Shown: one piece after another, positions 50,985 through 60,170 of the stretch | Position numbering within the stretch: position 1 is the stretch's first letter | Layout: each line of letters begins with the position of its first letter | Source: [Clostridium] innocuum | GTDB taxonomy: Bacteria > Bacillota_I > Bacilli_A > Erysipelotrichales > Erysipelotrichaceae | Length of the DNA stretch: 64,000 bases | Assembly: GCA_012317185.1 (NCBI GenBank) | Contig: CP048838.1 | Location: 2,170,001 to 2,234,000, forward strand | Direction of reading: 5' to 3' | The notes under the pieces: generated by a model | Databases searched by the model: none | What the model saw: the letters and a program-made list of their open reading frames with translations, nothing else | Told to the model about the DNA's origin: nothing | Program-made: the position numbers and the translations under genes

Positions 50985-51084
50985 GAGGGTTTGGGAAACT
51001 TCCCAACAAGCAAAAATCCCCGCCGTTCTCGGTAGAGAAAGCAGGGATTTTACGGAAAAGGGTACTCTTTTCCTATGCTTGCTA
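50985..51084 (-). repeat. Bipartite 100-bp element, copy B (before the antirestriction gene)
   Basis: This is the inverted counterpart of 43389-43488 and starts six bases after the topB stop codon in the direction of transcription. Its 37-bp centre forms a strong stem (AAATCCCTGC / GCGGGGATTT, with TTCTC-TACC-GAGAA inside). Downstream, CCCTC (50985-50989), GAGGG (50971-50975) and CCCTC (50961-50965) on the minus strand allow two exclusive stems. Confidence 0.85.
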
Positions 51085-51089
51085 TTCAG

Positions 51090-53180
51090 TTATTTCTTCT
51101 TCGACAGTTCAATGCGGTAGTTGACATATTTCCCGCCTGTATCAGCCAATACGATAGTTCCGTCGTAGGTTTTGCCCGTCTTTGGGGAATAGAGCTTTTT
51201 CACATTTACTTTGCCGGATTGTAAGAGTGCAGCGGCAATTTTGGGGGTAAAGGTTACTTTTCGTTCTTCAAAGAAACGGTCATTTTTCCACATGGTAAAG
51301 CTACATTCCTTATTGCTGCAATAGTAGTTTTTCTTTCCCTCATAGACAGGAGAACCGCAGCGGGGGCAGCTTCCCAACGCTTCCCGTTCCGGCTTGAACA
51401 TCTGCGCTTTATCATCAGAAAGAAACGGATAGGTCTTTACCAGTTCCCGCGCCATATCCTCGATACCCTCCATAAATGCGGCGGGGTCTGCCTTGCCTTT
51501 GGCAATCTGCGTCAGATTGTTTTCCCATTCTGCGGTAAGCTGCGGGCTTGTCAAGGTGTCCGGCAGGACACACACAAGATTGATACCGTCCTTTGTGGGA
51601 AGTAGCTGCTTGCCTTTTCGCTCCACAAAGCCGCCCTTTACCAGTTTTTCAATGACGGCGGCGCGGGTGGCGGGAGTTCCAAGCCCTTTGCGTTCTGCGT
51701 CCGGGTCGGTGTCCTCACTTCCGGCGCGCTCCATAGCAGAGAGCAGCGACGCTTCGTTGTGAGGTTTTGGCGGTGTTGTGTCATGCTCCGTTACCTTTGC
51801 CGTCGGATTTTCAAAGGTCTGTCCCTCGGTAAATGGCGGCAGGGTCTTTTCTGTGTCACTGTCTGCGTCGTCCGTTTCGGGCTTGTTCTTTAAGGCTGCC
51901 CTGTATCTTCGGTCAATCTCTTTCCACCCGTCGGACAGCACCGTTTTTCCCCTTGCGATAAAAGACTGTCCGGCACATTCAAAAACTGCTGTAACCGCTT
52001 CAAAGGTATGCGGTGCAGCGGTCGCCATGAGCAGACGCGCCCCGGCAAGGGTAAGGATATTCCTTTCGCTTTCCGGCAGCGTGGCAAGGTCGGTCTTTGC
52101 AAGCTCCATAGTCGGGATAATGGCATGGTGGTCTGATACCTTTTTACTGTTCAGCACCTTTCCAAGCTCCGGCGTGAAGTCTTTTCCCGCCATAAAAGAA
52201 AATTTCCCACAAAGCAGCTTGATAATGCCCGCCGCTGTGTCGCTCATGTCGTCGGTCAGAAATGCGCTGTCTGTTCTCGGATAAGTAAGAAGTCTTTTTT
52301 CATACAGAGATTGTGCAAGGTCAAGGGTCTGCTTTGCGGTATAACCGAACAGGCGGTTTGCTTCCCTCTGTAAAGAAGTAAGGTCAAAGAGCTTCGGCGG
52401 GGCTGCGGTCTTTTTCTCTTTCACAAGGGAAGCACAGACTGCTTTTGACACTTCGCAAGCAGCTTTCAGCTTGTCAGCTTCGGAACGGTCAGATAGTTTT
52501 TCGCTTGCAGCTTCCGCGCCGGATAAGACAAGGCGCACATGGTAGTATTTTTCTTTCTTAAATGTGGTAATCGCTGCGTCCCGGTCAACAAGCATTTTTA
52601 AGGTCGGGGTCTGTACGCGTCCCACGTTCAAGGTATGATTGTAAAGGACAGAGAAAAGGCGGGTGGCATTGATACCGATTAACCAGTCAGCCTTTGCCCT
52701 GCACAATGCGGAAGCAAAGAGCGCGTCGTATTCCTCGCCGTTCTTCAGACGGGAAAAGCCCTCTTTGATTGCGCTGTCCTCCATAGAAGAAATCCAAAGG
52801 CGGCGCATAGGTTTCTTGCAGCCCGCCATTTCATAGACAAAGCGGAAAATGAGTTCGCCCTCGCGCCCCGCGTCGCAGGCATTGACGACTTCGGAAACGT
52901 CTGCCCGGTGCATAAGCTCTTTTAGGGTTTTGAATTGCTTTTCCTTGTCAGAAGCAACGGTGTACTTCCATTCCTGCGGCAAAATCGGTAAGCTGTCATA
53001 GCTCCACTTTTTATATTGTTCCCCGTAGGTGGCAGCTTCCGCAAGCCCTACCAAATGTCCCACGCACCAAGAAACGATATAGCCGCTTCCTGTGAGAAAT
53101 CCGTCTTTCTTTTCCTTTGCCCCCAGTACGGCAGCGATTGTCTGTGCCACACTGGGCTTTTCTGCGATAACTAAAATCAA
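51090..53180 (-). CDS. topB: DNA topoisomerase III (TopB)
   Basis: A 696-residue type IA topoisomerase of the element. The TOPRIM start is ILVIAEKPSVAQTIAAVLG, DAGREGELIFR carries the acidic metal site, and the active Tyr is in RLLTYPRTDSAFL. A C-terminal CPRCG / CSNKEC zinc ribbon is present. The start codon is TTG, nine bases after AGGAGG. Such enzymes are standard in Tn1549-like elements and may resolve DNA during transfer or replication. Confidence 0.95.
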   Translation of the reverse strand: MILVIAEKPSVAQTIAAVLGAKEKKDGFLTGSGYIVSWCVGHLVGLAEAATYGEQYKKWSYDSLPILPQEWKYTVASDKEKQFKTLKELMHRADVSEVVNACDAGREGELIFRFVYEMAGCKKPMRRLWISSMEDSAIKEGFSRLKNGEEYDALFASALCRAKADWLIGINATRLFSVLYNHTLNVGRVQTPTLKMLVDRDAAITTFKKEKYYHVRLVLSGAEAASEKLSDRSEADKLKAACEVSKAVCASLVKEKKTAAPPKLFDLTSLQREANRLFGYTAKQTLDLAQSLYEKRLLTYPRTDSAFLTDDMSDTAAGIIKLLCGKFSFMAGKDFTPELGKVLNSKKVSDHHAIIPTMELAKTDLATLPESERNILTLAGARLLMATAAPHTFEAVTAVFECAGQSFIARGKTVLSDGWKEIDRRYRAALKNKPETDDADSDTEKTLPPFTEGQTFENPTAKVTEHDTTPPKPHNEASLLSAMERAGSEDTDPDAERKGLGTPATRAAVIEKLVKGGFVERKGKQLLPTKDGINLVCVLPDTLTSPQLTAEWENNLTQIAKGKADPAAFMEGIEDMARELVKTYPFLSDDKAQMFKPEREALGSCPRCGSPVYEGKKNYYCSNKECSFTMWKNDRFFEERKVTFTPKIAAALLQSGKVNVKKLYSPKTGKTYDGTIVLADTGGKYVNYRIELSKKK

Positions 53181-53196
53181 ATATAAGTTCCTCCTT

Positions 53197-53385
53197 TCAG
53201 CGTTCCGGCTCGGTTTTCTTTTTCTCCTGTACCTGTTTCAGACAGTACCCCACACAAGGGGACTGTCCCTTGTAAGGGCAGGAAGCACAAGCAGGGGGAT
53301 AAGGAACAGGCGGCGCATTATCACGCCGCCCGTTCGGTTTCTGTATCATCATCTTTTCAAAGGGATTGTTGGTAAACAGGGTCAT
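53197..53385 (-). CDS. Small cysteine-containing element protein
   Basis: A 62-residue protein with CASCPYKGQSPCVGYC, a compact Cys cluster that may bind zinc or iron-sulfur, and a charged C-terminus. Conserved by position between the DUF4366 protein and TopB in such elements. It overlaps the DUF4366 gene by four bases. Function unknown. Confidence 0.65.
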   Translation of the reverse strand: MTLFTNNPFEKMMIQKPNGRRDNAPPVPYPPACASCPYKGQSPCVGYCLKQVQEKKKTEPER

Positions 53386-54110
53386 AGGGTTTCTTCCTCC
53401 GTTTCTTCATCTTCGGGAGTTTCCCCGGTATCTGCTTCCGGCTCGTCCTCGTCGTAGTCCTCAAATTCAAAATCTTCAAGGTCGGTATCGCCCTTTACAT
53501 TCTGCTTCGGCTTTAGAAACTTAAAGTAGTAGAACGCTGCGCCGCCACCAAGCAGGGCAAAGAGGACTAAGGCAAGCACCACACCGGGATTGCCGCCTTT
53601 TTCTTTCAGTTCTTCCGGCTGCTCCGTTGGTGTTGGGGTAGGTTCTTTGCCTGTGCAGCCTGTCATACTGGTAACACATACCGGGCAGGACGTGTTTACC
53701 TTTCCGACTTCGCATTTTTCCGTACAGTTACAGATTTCCGGCTTTTTGGCAGCTTCGCCGTTTTCGGTCAGTGCCATAAGGTCGGCTTCGTCCACTTGAT
53801 TTAGGAAATGTACGGTCTGTTCGCCCTCGGCGGCGCGGTCAATGAGGATATAGAAATAGTTGCCGCCTTTGGTGGTAACAGTGATAAGTTGCTTATTGCC
53901 GCCGTAATCGTCAACCAGTGTAGCGTTTCCCTTTGGGGTAAGGGGCGGCGTTTCCTCTTTTTCCTCCACAACTACATTACTGTCGTTGGTCGCGTCCCCG
54001 GCGGGCGGCTCTGTGGCTGCGCCCTGTGCATAGGCAGGGACAGAAAAACCGCCCATAAGGATAAGGGCGGCACAAAGGGCAGTCATGGTCTTTTTCAGTT
54101 TATTCTTCAT
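53382..54110 (-). CDS. DUF4366 secreted/membrane protein (CD1107-like)
   Basis: A 242-residue protein with a signal peptide (MKNKLKKTMTALCAALILMG...AYA), an extracellular domain containing a Cys-rich segment (NCTEKCEVGKVNTSCPVC), a Pro/Thr stalk, one transmembrane helix (VVLALVLFALLGGGAAFYYF) and an acidic cytoplasmic tail. This is the DUF4366 plan of conjugative elements, probably a surface part of the transfer channel. ATG 54110 has GAGG nine bases upstream. Confidence 0.82.
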   Translation of the reverse strand: MKNKLKKTMTALCAALILMGGFSVPAYAQGAATEPPAGDATNDSNVVVEEKEETPPLTPKGNATLVDDYGGNKQLITVTTKGGNYFYILIDRAAEGEQTVHFLNQVDEADLMALTENGEAAKKPEICNCTEKCEVGKVNTSCPVCVTSMTGCTGKEPTPTPTEQPEELKEKGGNPGVVLALVLFALLGGGAAFYYFKFLKPKQNVKGDTDLEDFEFEDYDEDEPEADTGETPEDEETEEETL

Positions 54111-54357
54111 CTGCATTTTCCTCCTGTTCGTTTTCTTCTGCGGGTGCGGCAGTCATGCCGGGAATACCGCCGCCGGACAGCATAGCGTTCAGTTCCTGCG
54201 GGGTCAGACGCATAGCTCGTACAAGCTGCACGATTTCAAGGTTTTCCGCTTCGGTTTTCTGCGCTTCCAGTCCTTTTAACTTGTTCTGATACTCTGTGAT
54301 TTTCTCGCGGGTCTTTGCGATTTCCTTATTGATACGGTCGATTTTATTGTTTGCCAT
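54100..54357 (-). CDS. DUF4315 family protein
   Basis: An 85-residue protein, mostly one coiled coil (IDRINKEIAKTREKITEYQN onward) with an acidic tail. It matches the DUF4315 family that lies between the CHAP hydrolase and DUF4366 genes in Tn1549-like elements. AGGAG lies about eight bases before the ATG. It overlaps the next gene by 11 bases. Role unknown. Confidence 0.85.
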   Translation of the reverse strand: MANNKIDRINKEIAKTREKITEYQNKLKGLEAQKTEAENLEIVQLVRAMRLTPQELNAMLSGGGIPGMTAAPAEENEQEENADEE

Positions 54358-54389
54358 AGGTCATTTCTCCTTTCTTTTTTTGGGCTGCT

Positions 54390-56465
54390 TTACCAGTTCA
54401 TCAGCCCGTAGCCTTTGATACATTGATAGTTAAGGTCATAGCTCTTTATCTTGCAAGCGTCGCCGGAATTGCCCTCAACGGTATAGACGCGGCTGCCGTC
54501 CCTGCCAAGCACAAGCCCCACATGGTCGGCAACACCGTCTAAATCCCAATCGAAAAAGATTGCGTCGCCCGGTGCGATATTCTCATAGCCGCGTGCGCCC
54601 CATTGTCCCCTTGACTGAAACCAAGGGACACCCTGCCATTCGCAGCCCGCAAATCGGGGTTCGCTTTTTCCGGCTTGATTGTAGCACCATGATACAAAAC
54701 AGGCGCACCATTCCACGCGGCTGTTAAAGCCGTACCAAGACCAGTAAGGGTAGCCGCCCACGTTTCCGACTTGCTGTTTTGCAAGTTCCATAAGCTCTTG
54801 ATTTCCGGGGCGCGTACCGTTTACAAACTCCACGCCGCTTAAATCCTCAGACGGGCTTCCGTCGGGAGAACCGCCGCCAAAAATCAGCGGTTTGTTGCCG
54901 CTTGTTTCCAAGTACACATGAAACATTTCAAGCTGCTGTGGCGTAAGAAGTTCCTCCGCAAGCTCGGAAATCAGCTTATTTGTCAGTTTCACATTCAAGA
55001 TGTAATACTCATAAGGGACTTCCTCGGTGGTGGTTTCCCCGGTTTCCGGGTCGGTACTTGTTTCGGTGCGGTAGCGTATTTCCACTTCCTCGGTCAGCGT
55101 CAAGGTGTACTGCATGGAAAAGATACGTTCAAGCTCTGCCTGTGCGCTCTGCGGGGTGTAGCTCTGCAAGAGGGCGGTCAAATAAGACGCAAGTTCGTGG
55201 GGGTTATGCCCGATACTGTCAAGGTCGTAGCGGTATTCATCATAGCCGGGGTGGGTGCTTTCGATATTGTCAATCTCACTTTGCAGCCCGTTTTCCAATG
55301 CGGCATAGTTGTTTTCAACTGCCACAAGGTCGCTGTCCTCGGATGTGTAGGAAGTGCCAAGCACCCCGTTTGTCAAGCCCGAAAACATAGCCCCGCAAGA
55401 GGACAGCCCTGCGGAAATCATAATAAAGAGAAGCAGCGCGGCAACTGCAATCAAAATGCCCGCCGGGTGTCTTGCCGCAAATGCGGCGGCTTTCCTCGTT
55501 TCCTCGGCGGTTTTCTTCGCCGTCTTTCTTGTGGCTTCCGCTGCGGCTTTTGCCCCTCCTTTCTTTGCCGCCTTTGCATACTGGCGTTTTATCTGCTGTT
55601 TCTGCATGAAACGGGAAAGCGGGTTAGAAGTAAGCTGCGGGTTGTCGTGCAGGGTTTTGTGATACTGGAAGTTGACGTTTGCCTTAAATGCTGCCTTTTC
55701 TGCCTTTGCCGCTTCCCGGTAAGGTTTCAGCTTATGGCTGCGGTAGCCCTGTTTTAACTTCCGCGCCCCGTATTTCGCGCCGCGCTCGGCAAGTTCCTCC
55801 GATTTATGCGCCCCCTCAACGCCGGAATTGTCCTTTTCAACGGAATGTATCTTGTTGTGGACGAAAATCCCTGCTTCCTGTGCGGGGCGGGACAGCGGGT
55901 TTCCTTTTTTGCCGCCGGGTATCGGTTTTTCCTGTTCTTCAAAGTGAAGTCGGGTCTTTGCCTTTCCTGCGGCTTCGTCAAAGGTGCGCTCCTTAACCAG
56001 TTTCTTTTGCTTCGGGATAGCTGCCTTTGCTGCGTCCAGTCGGTCAGCGGCTTTGTTTGATTTCTCAATATAGCATTCCAGTTCCGGGACGGCAAGTTCT
56101 TCCTCGGTAAACTGCAAGCGGGAAGATGTTGTTTGTACGGTAACTTCCTCCTGTGCTTTATGTACCGCTTTTTTACTGGCTCTGCGGGTCTGTGCTGCTT
56201 CGATATGCTCCATAACGCGCTCTGCTGTGGCGGTGTCCCTTGCGGGGGAAGCTCCCGGTGCGTGGGGTAACGGGGAAGTTTGGGACGCTACACCTTGAAG
56301 CTGCGTCCCGTCCTGCGCCGCTTGCTGCTCCGGGGACTTTTGAAAATCCGCGTCCTGTTCCCGTTTACTGATACGCTCGGCGGTCTGCTGTGTTTCGTTT
56401 ACCTCAATAAGCCCGTCGCGGGTCATTTTCTGTGTGATTTTATCGCGGGATTTATATTGCTTCAT
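54390..56465 (-). CDS. CHAP-domain peptidoglycan hydrolase of the conjugation system
   Basis: A 691-residue protein. A long basic, low-complexity cytoplasmic part (about 1-335) leads to one transmembrane helix (GILIAVAALLLFIMISAGLS), then an extracellular stalk and a C-terminal CHAP amidase domain with Cys in EWCACFVSWCYNQ and His in DHVGLVLG. It corresponds to Tn916 Orf14 / CD1108-type proteins that open the wall for the channel. ATG 56465 has GAGG eight bases upstream, within the virB4 end. Confidence 0.88.
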   Translation of the reverse strand: MKQYKSRDKITQKMTRDGLIEVNETQQTAERISKREQDADFQKSPEQQAAQDGTQLQGVASQTSPLPHAPGASPARDTATAERVMEHIEAAQTRRASKKAVHKAQEEVTVQTTSSRLQFTEEELAVPELECYIEKSNKAADRLDAAKAAIPKQKKLVKERTFDEAAGKAKTRLHFEEQEKPIPGGKKGNPLSRPAQEAGIFVHNKIHSVEKDNSGVEGAHKSEELAERGAKYGARKLKQGYRSHKLKPYREAAKAEKAAFKANVNFQYHKTLHDNPQLTSNPLSRFMQKQQIKRQYAKAAKKGGAKAAAEATRKTAKKTAEETRKAAAFAARHPAGILIAVAALLLFIMISAGLSSCGAMFSGLTNGVLGTSYTSEDSDLVAVENNYAALENGLQSEIDNIESTHPGYDEYRYDLDSIGHNPHELASYLTALLQSYTPQSAQAELERIFSMQYTLTLTEEVEIRYRTETSTDPETGETTTEEVPYEYYILNVKLTNKLISELAEELLTPQQLEMFHVYLETSGNKPLIFGGGSPDGSPSEDLSGVEFVNGTRPGNQELMELAKQQVGNVGGYPYWSWYGFNSRVEWCACFVSWCYNQAGKSEPRFAGCEWQGVPWFQSRGQWGARGYENIAPGDAIFFDWDLDGVADHVGLVLGRDGSRVYTVEGNSGDACKIKSYDLNYQCIKGYGLMNW

Positions 56466-56475
56466 GGTCTGCACC

Positions 56476-58911
56476 TCACTTTCCGCTTTCGGAAACTTCC
56501 TCCGGCTTCGTTGTCATTACCCTGTAAAGCTCGGTATCTTTCGGGAAGCGGTCTACAAAAGGCAGCACCACATTTCCATAGAAGATAAGCCCCTCGCCCG
56601 CTTCGGTGTGGGTAACATACTTCATCTGCTGCGGGGAAATATTAAGCTGCTTTGCAAGGATAGTACGGTCGCCCTGCGCTTGATTGAGCATGAGGACAAA
56701 ATCGCTGTTCTCAAAGATATTTTCCACCTCGCGGCTTGCCAAAAGGTCTTTGACGTTCTGCGTAATGGCTGTTGGGATACCGCCCCATTTACGGAAACGC
56801 TTCCAAATCTCCACGCTGTAAGCGGCGGTCTGTTCCTCTTTTAAGAGCAAGTGAAATTCGTCCATATAGTAGCGGGTCGCCTTTTTCTCTGCCCGGTTTA
56901 TCGTTACCCTGTTCCATGTCTGGTCTTGCACAATGAGCATACCTAACTTTTTAAGCTGCTTTCCAAGCTGCTTTATATCAAAGCAGACAAGGCGGTTAGA
57001 AAGTTCCACGTTGGTTCTGTGGTTGAATACGTTAAGGCTGCCGGAAACATACAGCTCCAATGCCGCCGCGATACGGGCAGCTTCCGGCTCCGGCTGTCTT
57101 AACAGCTCGTCGTAAAGGTCGCCCAAGATAGGCATTTTTGCCGGGTCGGGGTCTGCAAGGAACGGGCGGTACACATTTCTTACAGCCCTGTCAATGACGG
57201 TCTTATCGACAGGCTGCAAACCCTCCTTGCCTCCGATAACAAGCTCGCAAAGGGAAAGGATAAAATCACTTTTCAGCGCAAGGGGGTTGTCGTCCTCGCT
57301 GTAATTAAGGTTTATGTCCATAGGGTTTACATACTGGGGCTTGCCGTCAATGCCCCTGCCCGTAGGGGAAAGACGTATCACTTGCCCATTAAGACGCTGC
57401 ACAAGGGAAAAATACTCGGCTTCCGGGTCGCAGATGATAATGTCGTCGTCGGTAATGAGGAAAGCATTTGTCATTTCCCTTTTTGCCGCAAAAGATTTTC
57501 CGCTTCCCGGCGTTCCCAATATAAGCCCGTTGGGATTTTTGAGCTGCTTTCTGTCGCAGAGTATCATGTTGTTAGAAAGGGCGTTCAAGCCATAGTACAG
57601 GGCTTGCCCCGTCTGAAAAAGCTCCTGCGTGATAAAGGGAATGAAAATAGCGGTGCTTGATGTGGTAAGCCCCCGTTGTATCGGGATAAGGTTTTCCCCA
57701 ATCGGCACACTGGATAAAAGCCCTGCTTCCTGCTGATAGTCAAGGCGTGTCAGGCGGCAGTTGTATTTCTGTGCGATACCCGCCGCAGCGAAAATATCAT
57801 TTTCCAGTTTCCGCTTCGTGTCTGCCATGTTTACCACAAGGAACGTAAGGAGAAACATTCGCTCGTTGCGGCTCTGTAAGTCCTGCAACAAGTTCTTTGC
57901 TTCGCTGCCAAAGGTGGCAAGGTCGGACGGGATTATATCCATGTCATAGCCGCTTCTAACCGCTTTTTTCTGTTCCTCAATCTTCATCTTGTCAAGGTCT
58001 GTGATTTTGCGCTTAATGGTCTTGATTGCTTCCGACTGGTCGATACTGCGGATATGTAAATTGACGATTACCCCTGTTTCCAAGTCCAGTATGTCGGCAA
58101 GCATACGGTCGTTAAGCTCCGGCGCAAGGATTTCAAGGAAGCTCGCCGCGCCGATTTTCTTCCCCATGCGGAAATATCTGCCCTCGCCAAAACGGAAAGA
58201 GGACGGGGCGATAAAATCCTTTGTAGACAGCCCCGACGGGGTAAGCCAGTCAAAGGAAAAGGAGAACGGCTCGCCCTCCGGGTGGAATACCCCATGCAGC
58301 ACCTTTAAGCGTTCATAGCCGGATAAGGGGCGGGCGGTTACGCCAAGCACCTTGAAATTGTTAAACACGTCGGTTTCGATACGGGAAAGTCTTGATTTTG
58401 CAGCCGCCTTGTTATCGGCTTCAACGGTAAAGGTAATGTATTTGTGCTTCACAAGCCCGTTGTTGCCTTTACTAAGCTGATTTTTCAGCATATCCGAATA
58501 CTCGGTGCGGATAGAGTTAAAAGCGTCCTCCTGTGCCGGGATAGTGATAGCTTTTTCTGCCTGTTCCCGCTGCGTCCCTTGATTGATGAAAGAAAGCTGC
58601 ACGCTCACGCTCGCGTCAAAGTAGTTGAGGAAATCGCACCAGTTTTCAAAAATGGCGGTCTTATCGTCTGCCTGTGCAAGCTGATAATTGATGTCCTCGA
58701 ACACGACGCACTTTGAATATCTCTTTTCCGTAACCTTGCAGATACCGTCCGGGTACATGGCAAGGTAAGGAATGGTCTGCTGTGCGGTGCGGGCTTTGCC
58801 GTCCCCCTTTGCCTTTCGGATAGCTTCGGCAATCTGTTTCTTTTCGGCGCGGGTCAGCTTACGCCTGTTTCCTGCGGCTTCCCGCGTCTTTTTTGTTTGT
58901 CCTTTTGACAA
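56476..58911 (-). CDS. VirB4-like conjugation ATPase
   Basis: An 811-residue type IV secretion ATPase. Walker A ILGTPGSGKSFAAKRE is near residue 470 and Walker B region ATRYYMDEFHLLL follows, with the C-terminal ITQNVKDLL helix. It powers channel assembly at the inner membrane. The start is taken as TTG 58911, nine bases after GGAGG, which lies inside prgI and gives MSKGQTKKTREAAG; the frame upstream is only a shadow of prgI. Confidence 0.9.
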   Translation of the reverse strand: MSKGQTKKTREAAGNRRKLTRAEKKQIAEAIRKAKGDGKARTAQQTIPYLAMYPDGICKVTEKRYSKCVVFEDINYQLAQADDKTAIFENWCDFLNYFDASVSVQLSFINQGTQREQAEKAITIPAQEDAFNSIRTEYSDMLKNQLSKGNNGLVKHKYITFTVEADNKAAAKSRLSRIETDVFNNFKVLGVTARPLSGYERLKVLHGVFHPEGEPFSFSFDWLTPSGLSTKDFIAPSSFRFGEGRYFRMGKKIGAASFLEILAPELNDRMLADILDLETGVIVNLHIRSIDQSEAIKTIKRKITDLDKMKIEEQKKAVRSGYDMDIIPSDLATFGSEAKNLLQDLQSRNERMFLLTFLVVNMADTKRKLENDIFAAAGIAQKYNCRLTRLDYQQEAGLLSSVPIGENLIPIQRGLTTSSTAIFIPFITQELFQTGQALYYGLNALSNNMILCDRKQLKNPNGLILGTPGSGKSFAAKREMTNAFLITDDDIIICDPEAEYFSLVQRLNGQVIRLSPTGRGIDGKPQYVNPMDINLNYSEDDNPLALKSDFILSLCELVIGGKEGLQPVDKTVIDRAVRNVYRPFLADPDPAKMPILGDLYDELLRQPEPEAARIAAALELYVSGSLNVFNHRTNVELSNRLVCFDIKQLGKQLKKLGMLIVQDQTWNRVTINRAEKKATRYYMDEFHLLLKEEQTAAYSVEIWKRFRKWGGIPTAITQNVKDLLASREVENIFENSDFVLMLNQAQGDRTILAKQLNISPQQMKYVTHTEAGEGLIFYGNVVLPFVDRFPKDTELYRVMTTKPEEVSESGK

Positions 58912-59263
58912 TCGCTGATACCTCCTTTTCAAGTTTTCGCTGCTTTTCCAAGACAGCGTATAGGTTTTCGGTTCTGTAAGGTCGCTCCTTTGGGCGGGTA
59001 AACTTTGTCTGAACGACATTTCTTACCACCACTTCAAGGGGCTGCCCATGTTTTTCATACATGGCAAGCAGGAAACAGGGGAGCATGACGACAATCATCG
59101 CCATAGCCGCAAGGTTTGTCCCTGCGCTGCCTTTGAGCAAAAAAAACAGCGGCAGTCCGATTAAGAGAGCCGCCGCAAAACAAACGATTTGCCGCTTTGT
59201 CAGATTGAAAGCGACTTTTGTTTTGACTTTGGAAAGGTCTTTGGGTACAGGTACATACGCCAA
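58859..59263 (-). CDS. PrgI family membrane protein
   Basis: A 134-residue protein with MAYVPVPKDLSKVKTKVAFN at the start and two transmembrane helices (IVCFAAALLIGLPLFFLL, AAMAMIVVMLPCFLLAMY), the PrgI/TcpE-like inner-membrane component of Gram-positive type IV secretion. The start codon is TTG, seven bases after AAAGGAGG. It overlaps virB4 by 53 bases. Confidence 0.9.
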   Translation of the reverse strand: MAYVPVPKDLSKVKTKVAFNLTKRQIVCFAAALLIGLPLFFLLKGSAGTNLAAMAMIVVMLPCFLLAMYEKHGQPLEVVVRNVVQTKFTRPKERPYRTENLYAVLEKQRKLEKEVSAIVKRTNKKDAGSRRKQA

Positions 59264-59284
59264 GAAAATACCTCCTTTCTGCCC

Positions 59285-60154
59285 TTAGTGGGCGTTGAAT
59301 ATGGATTTTGCCAGTGTGCCGGATTTGAACAGGGAAAAACAGAGGATAACCGTATAGGCGGCAAGGGAAAATACCGCGCTGTGCAGATTGTCTGCGATTA
59401 TCATATCGTTTACCAGTACGGCGTAAATACCGACACATATCATAATGAGGAAGCCTTGAAAACCAAGAGCGAACAGCCCTTTTAGGTAGTTGTTTCCAAT
59501 CTGTCCCCATTCTCTGTTGGTCATGGTCGCAAATGGAATAGGCGATACCGAACAGTAAAGGTAAATCTCTATCATTCTGCCGTAGAGGATAACGGTTATC
59601 AGTACGGACATGATTTTCATGCAAAGGCTTACAAGGCTTGTTTCAAGCACAAGTAAGAGCAGTTCGGGGATTTCCATATCTTCAAGCCCCTCCTGCATGG
59701 CGGCAAGGGCTTCGGCAACGTCGATATTCGTATCGCCGCCGATAACCCCCGCTGCGCCGGAAACGATATGCTGCGCCATATCAAAGACCGCCATTGTGAT
59801 GTTGAACGTGTTGGTTACGATAAACACCGCGACAAAGGCTTTGAATATCCACTTAAAGAACATGAATGTGTCTATGTCGTGCATATTGTTCTTTTCCGTT
59901 ACCATGCTGATTAGCTCGTAGCATAGGACATAGGTAATGACAAGCCCCGCAATCGGAACGATTACATTTTCAGAAAGGGTCTGTATCATGCTGAAAATAT
60001 TTGCGTTCCAACCCTGCGGGGTCTGTCCTACCTCGTTTGCGATAGTCCCGACTTTTTCGTTTACGTCCCCGAACATAGTTGACAGATTACCGTTTATCGC
60101 TCCGATAAGGATTTCCTTTATCCATTCGTTAATCGCGTCAAGTATGCTCTGCAT
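59285..60154 (-). CDS. VirB6/TrbL-like conjugation membrane protein
   Basis: A 289-residue polytopic protein with about six transmembrane helices (NVIVPIAGLVITYVLCYELI, FKAFVAVFIVTNTFNITMAV, GLFALGFQGFLIMICVGIYA and others) and a soluble insert rich in acidic residues. Position between Maff2 and PrgI and the ATMTNREWGQIGNNYLKGLF segment match the VirB6-like proteins of Tn1549-type elements, which form the inner-membrane pore. The ribosome binding site is weak. Confidence 0.87.
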   Translation of the reverse strand: MQSILDAINEWIKEILIGAINGNLSTMFGDVNEKVGTIANEVGQTPQGWNANIFSMIQTLSENVIVPIAGLVITYVLCYELISMVTEKNNMHDIDTFMFFKWIFKAFVAVFIVTNTFNITMAVFDMAQHIVSGAAGVIGGDTNIDVAEALAAMQEGLEDMEIPELLLLVLETSLVSLCMKIMSVLITVILYGRMIEIYLYCSVSPIPFATMTNREWGQIGNNYLKGLFALGFQGFLIMICVGIYAVLVNDMIIADNLHSAVFSLAAYTVILCFSLFKSGTLAKSIFNAH

Positions 60155-60170
60155 AGGCAGCTACCCGCGC

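Noticed and set aside
58912..59019. Upstream 36-codon extension of virB4
   Set aside because: It lies wholly inside prgI in another frame and lacks a ribosome binding site; TTG 58911 has a well-placed GGAGG.
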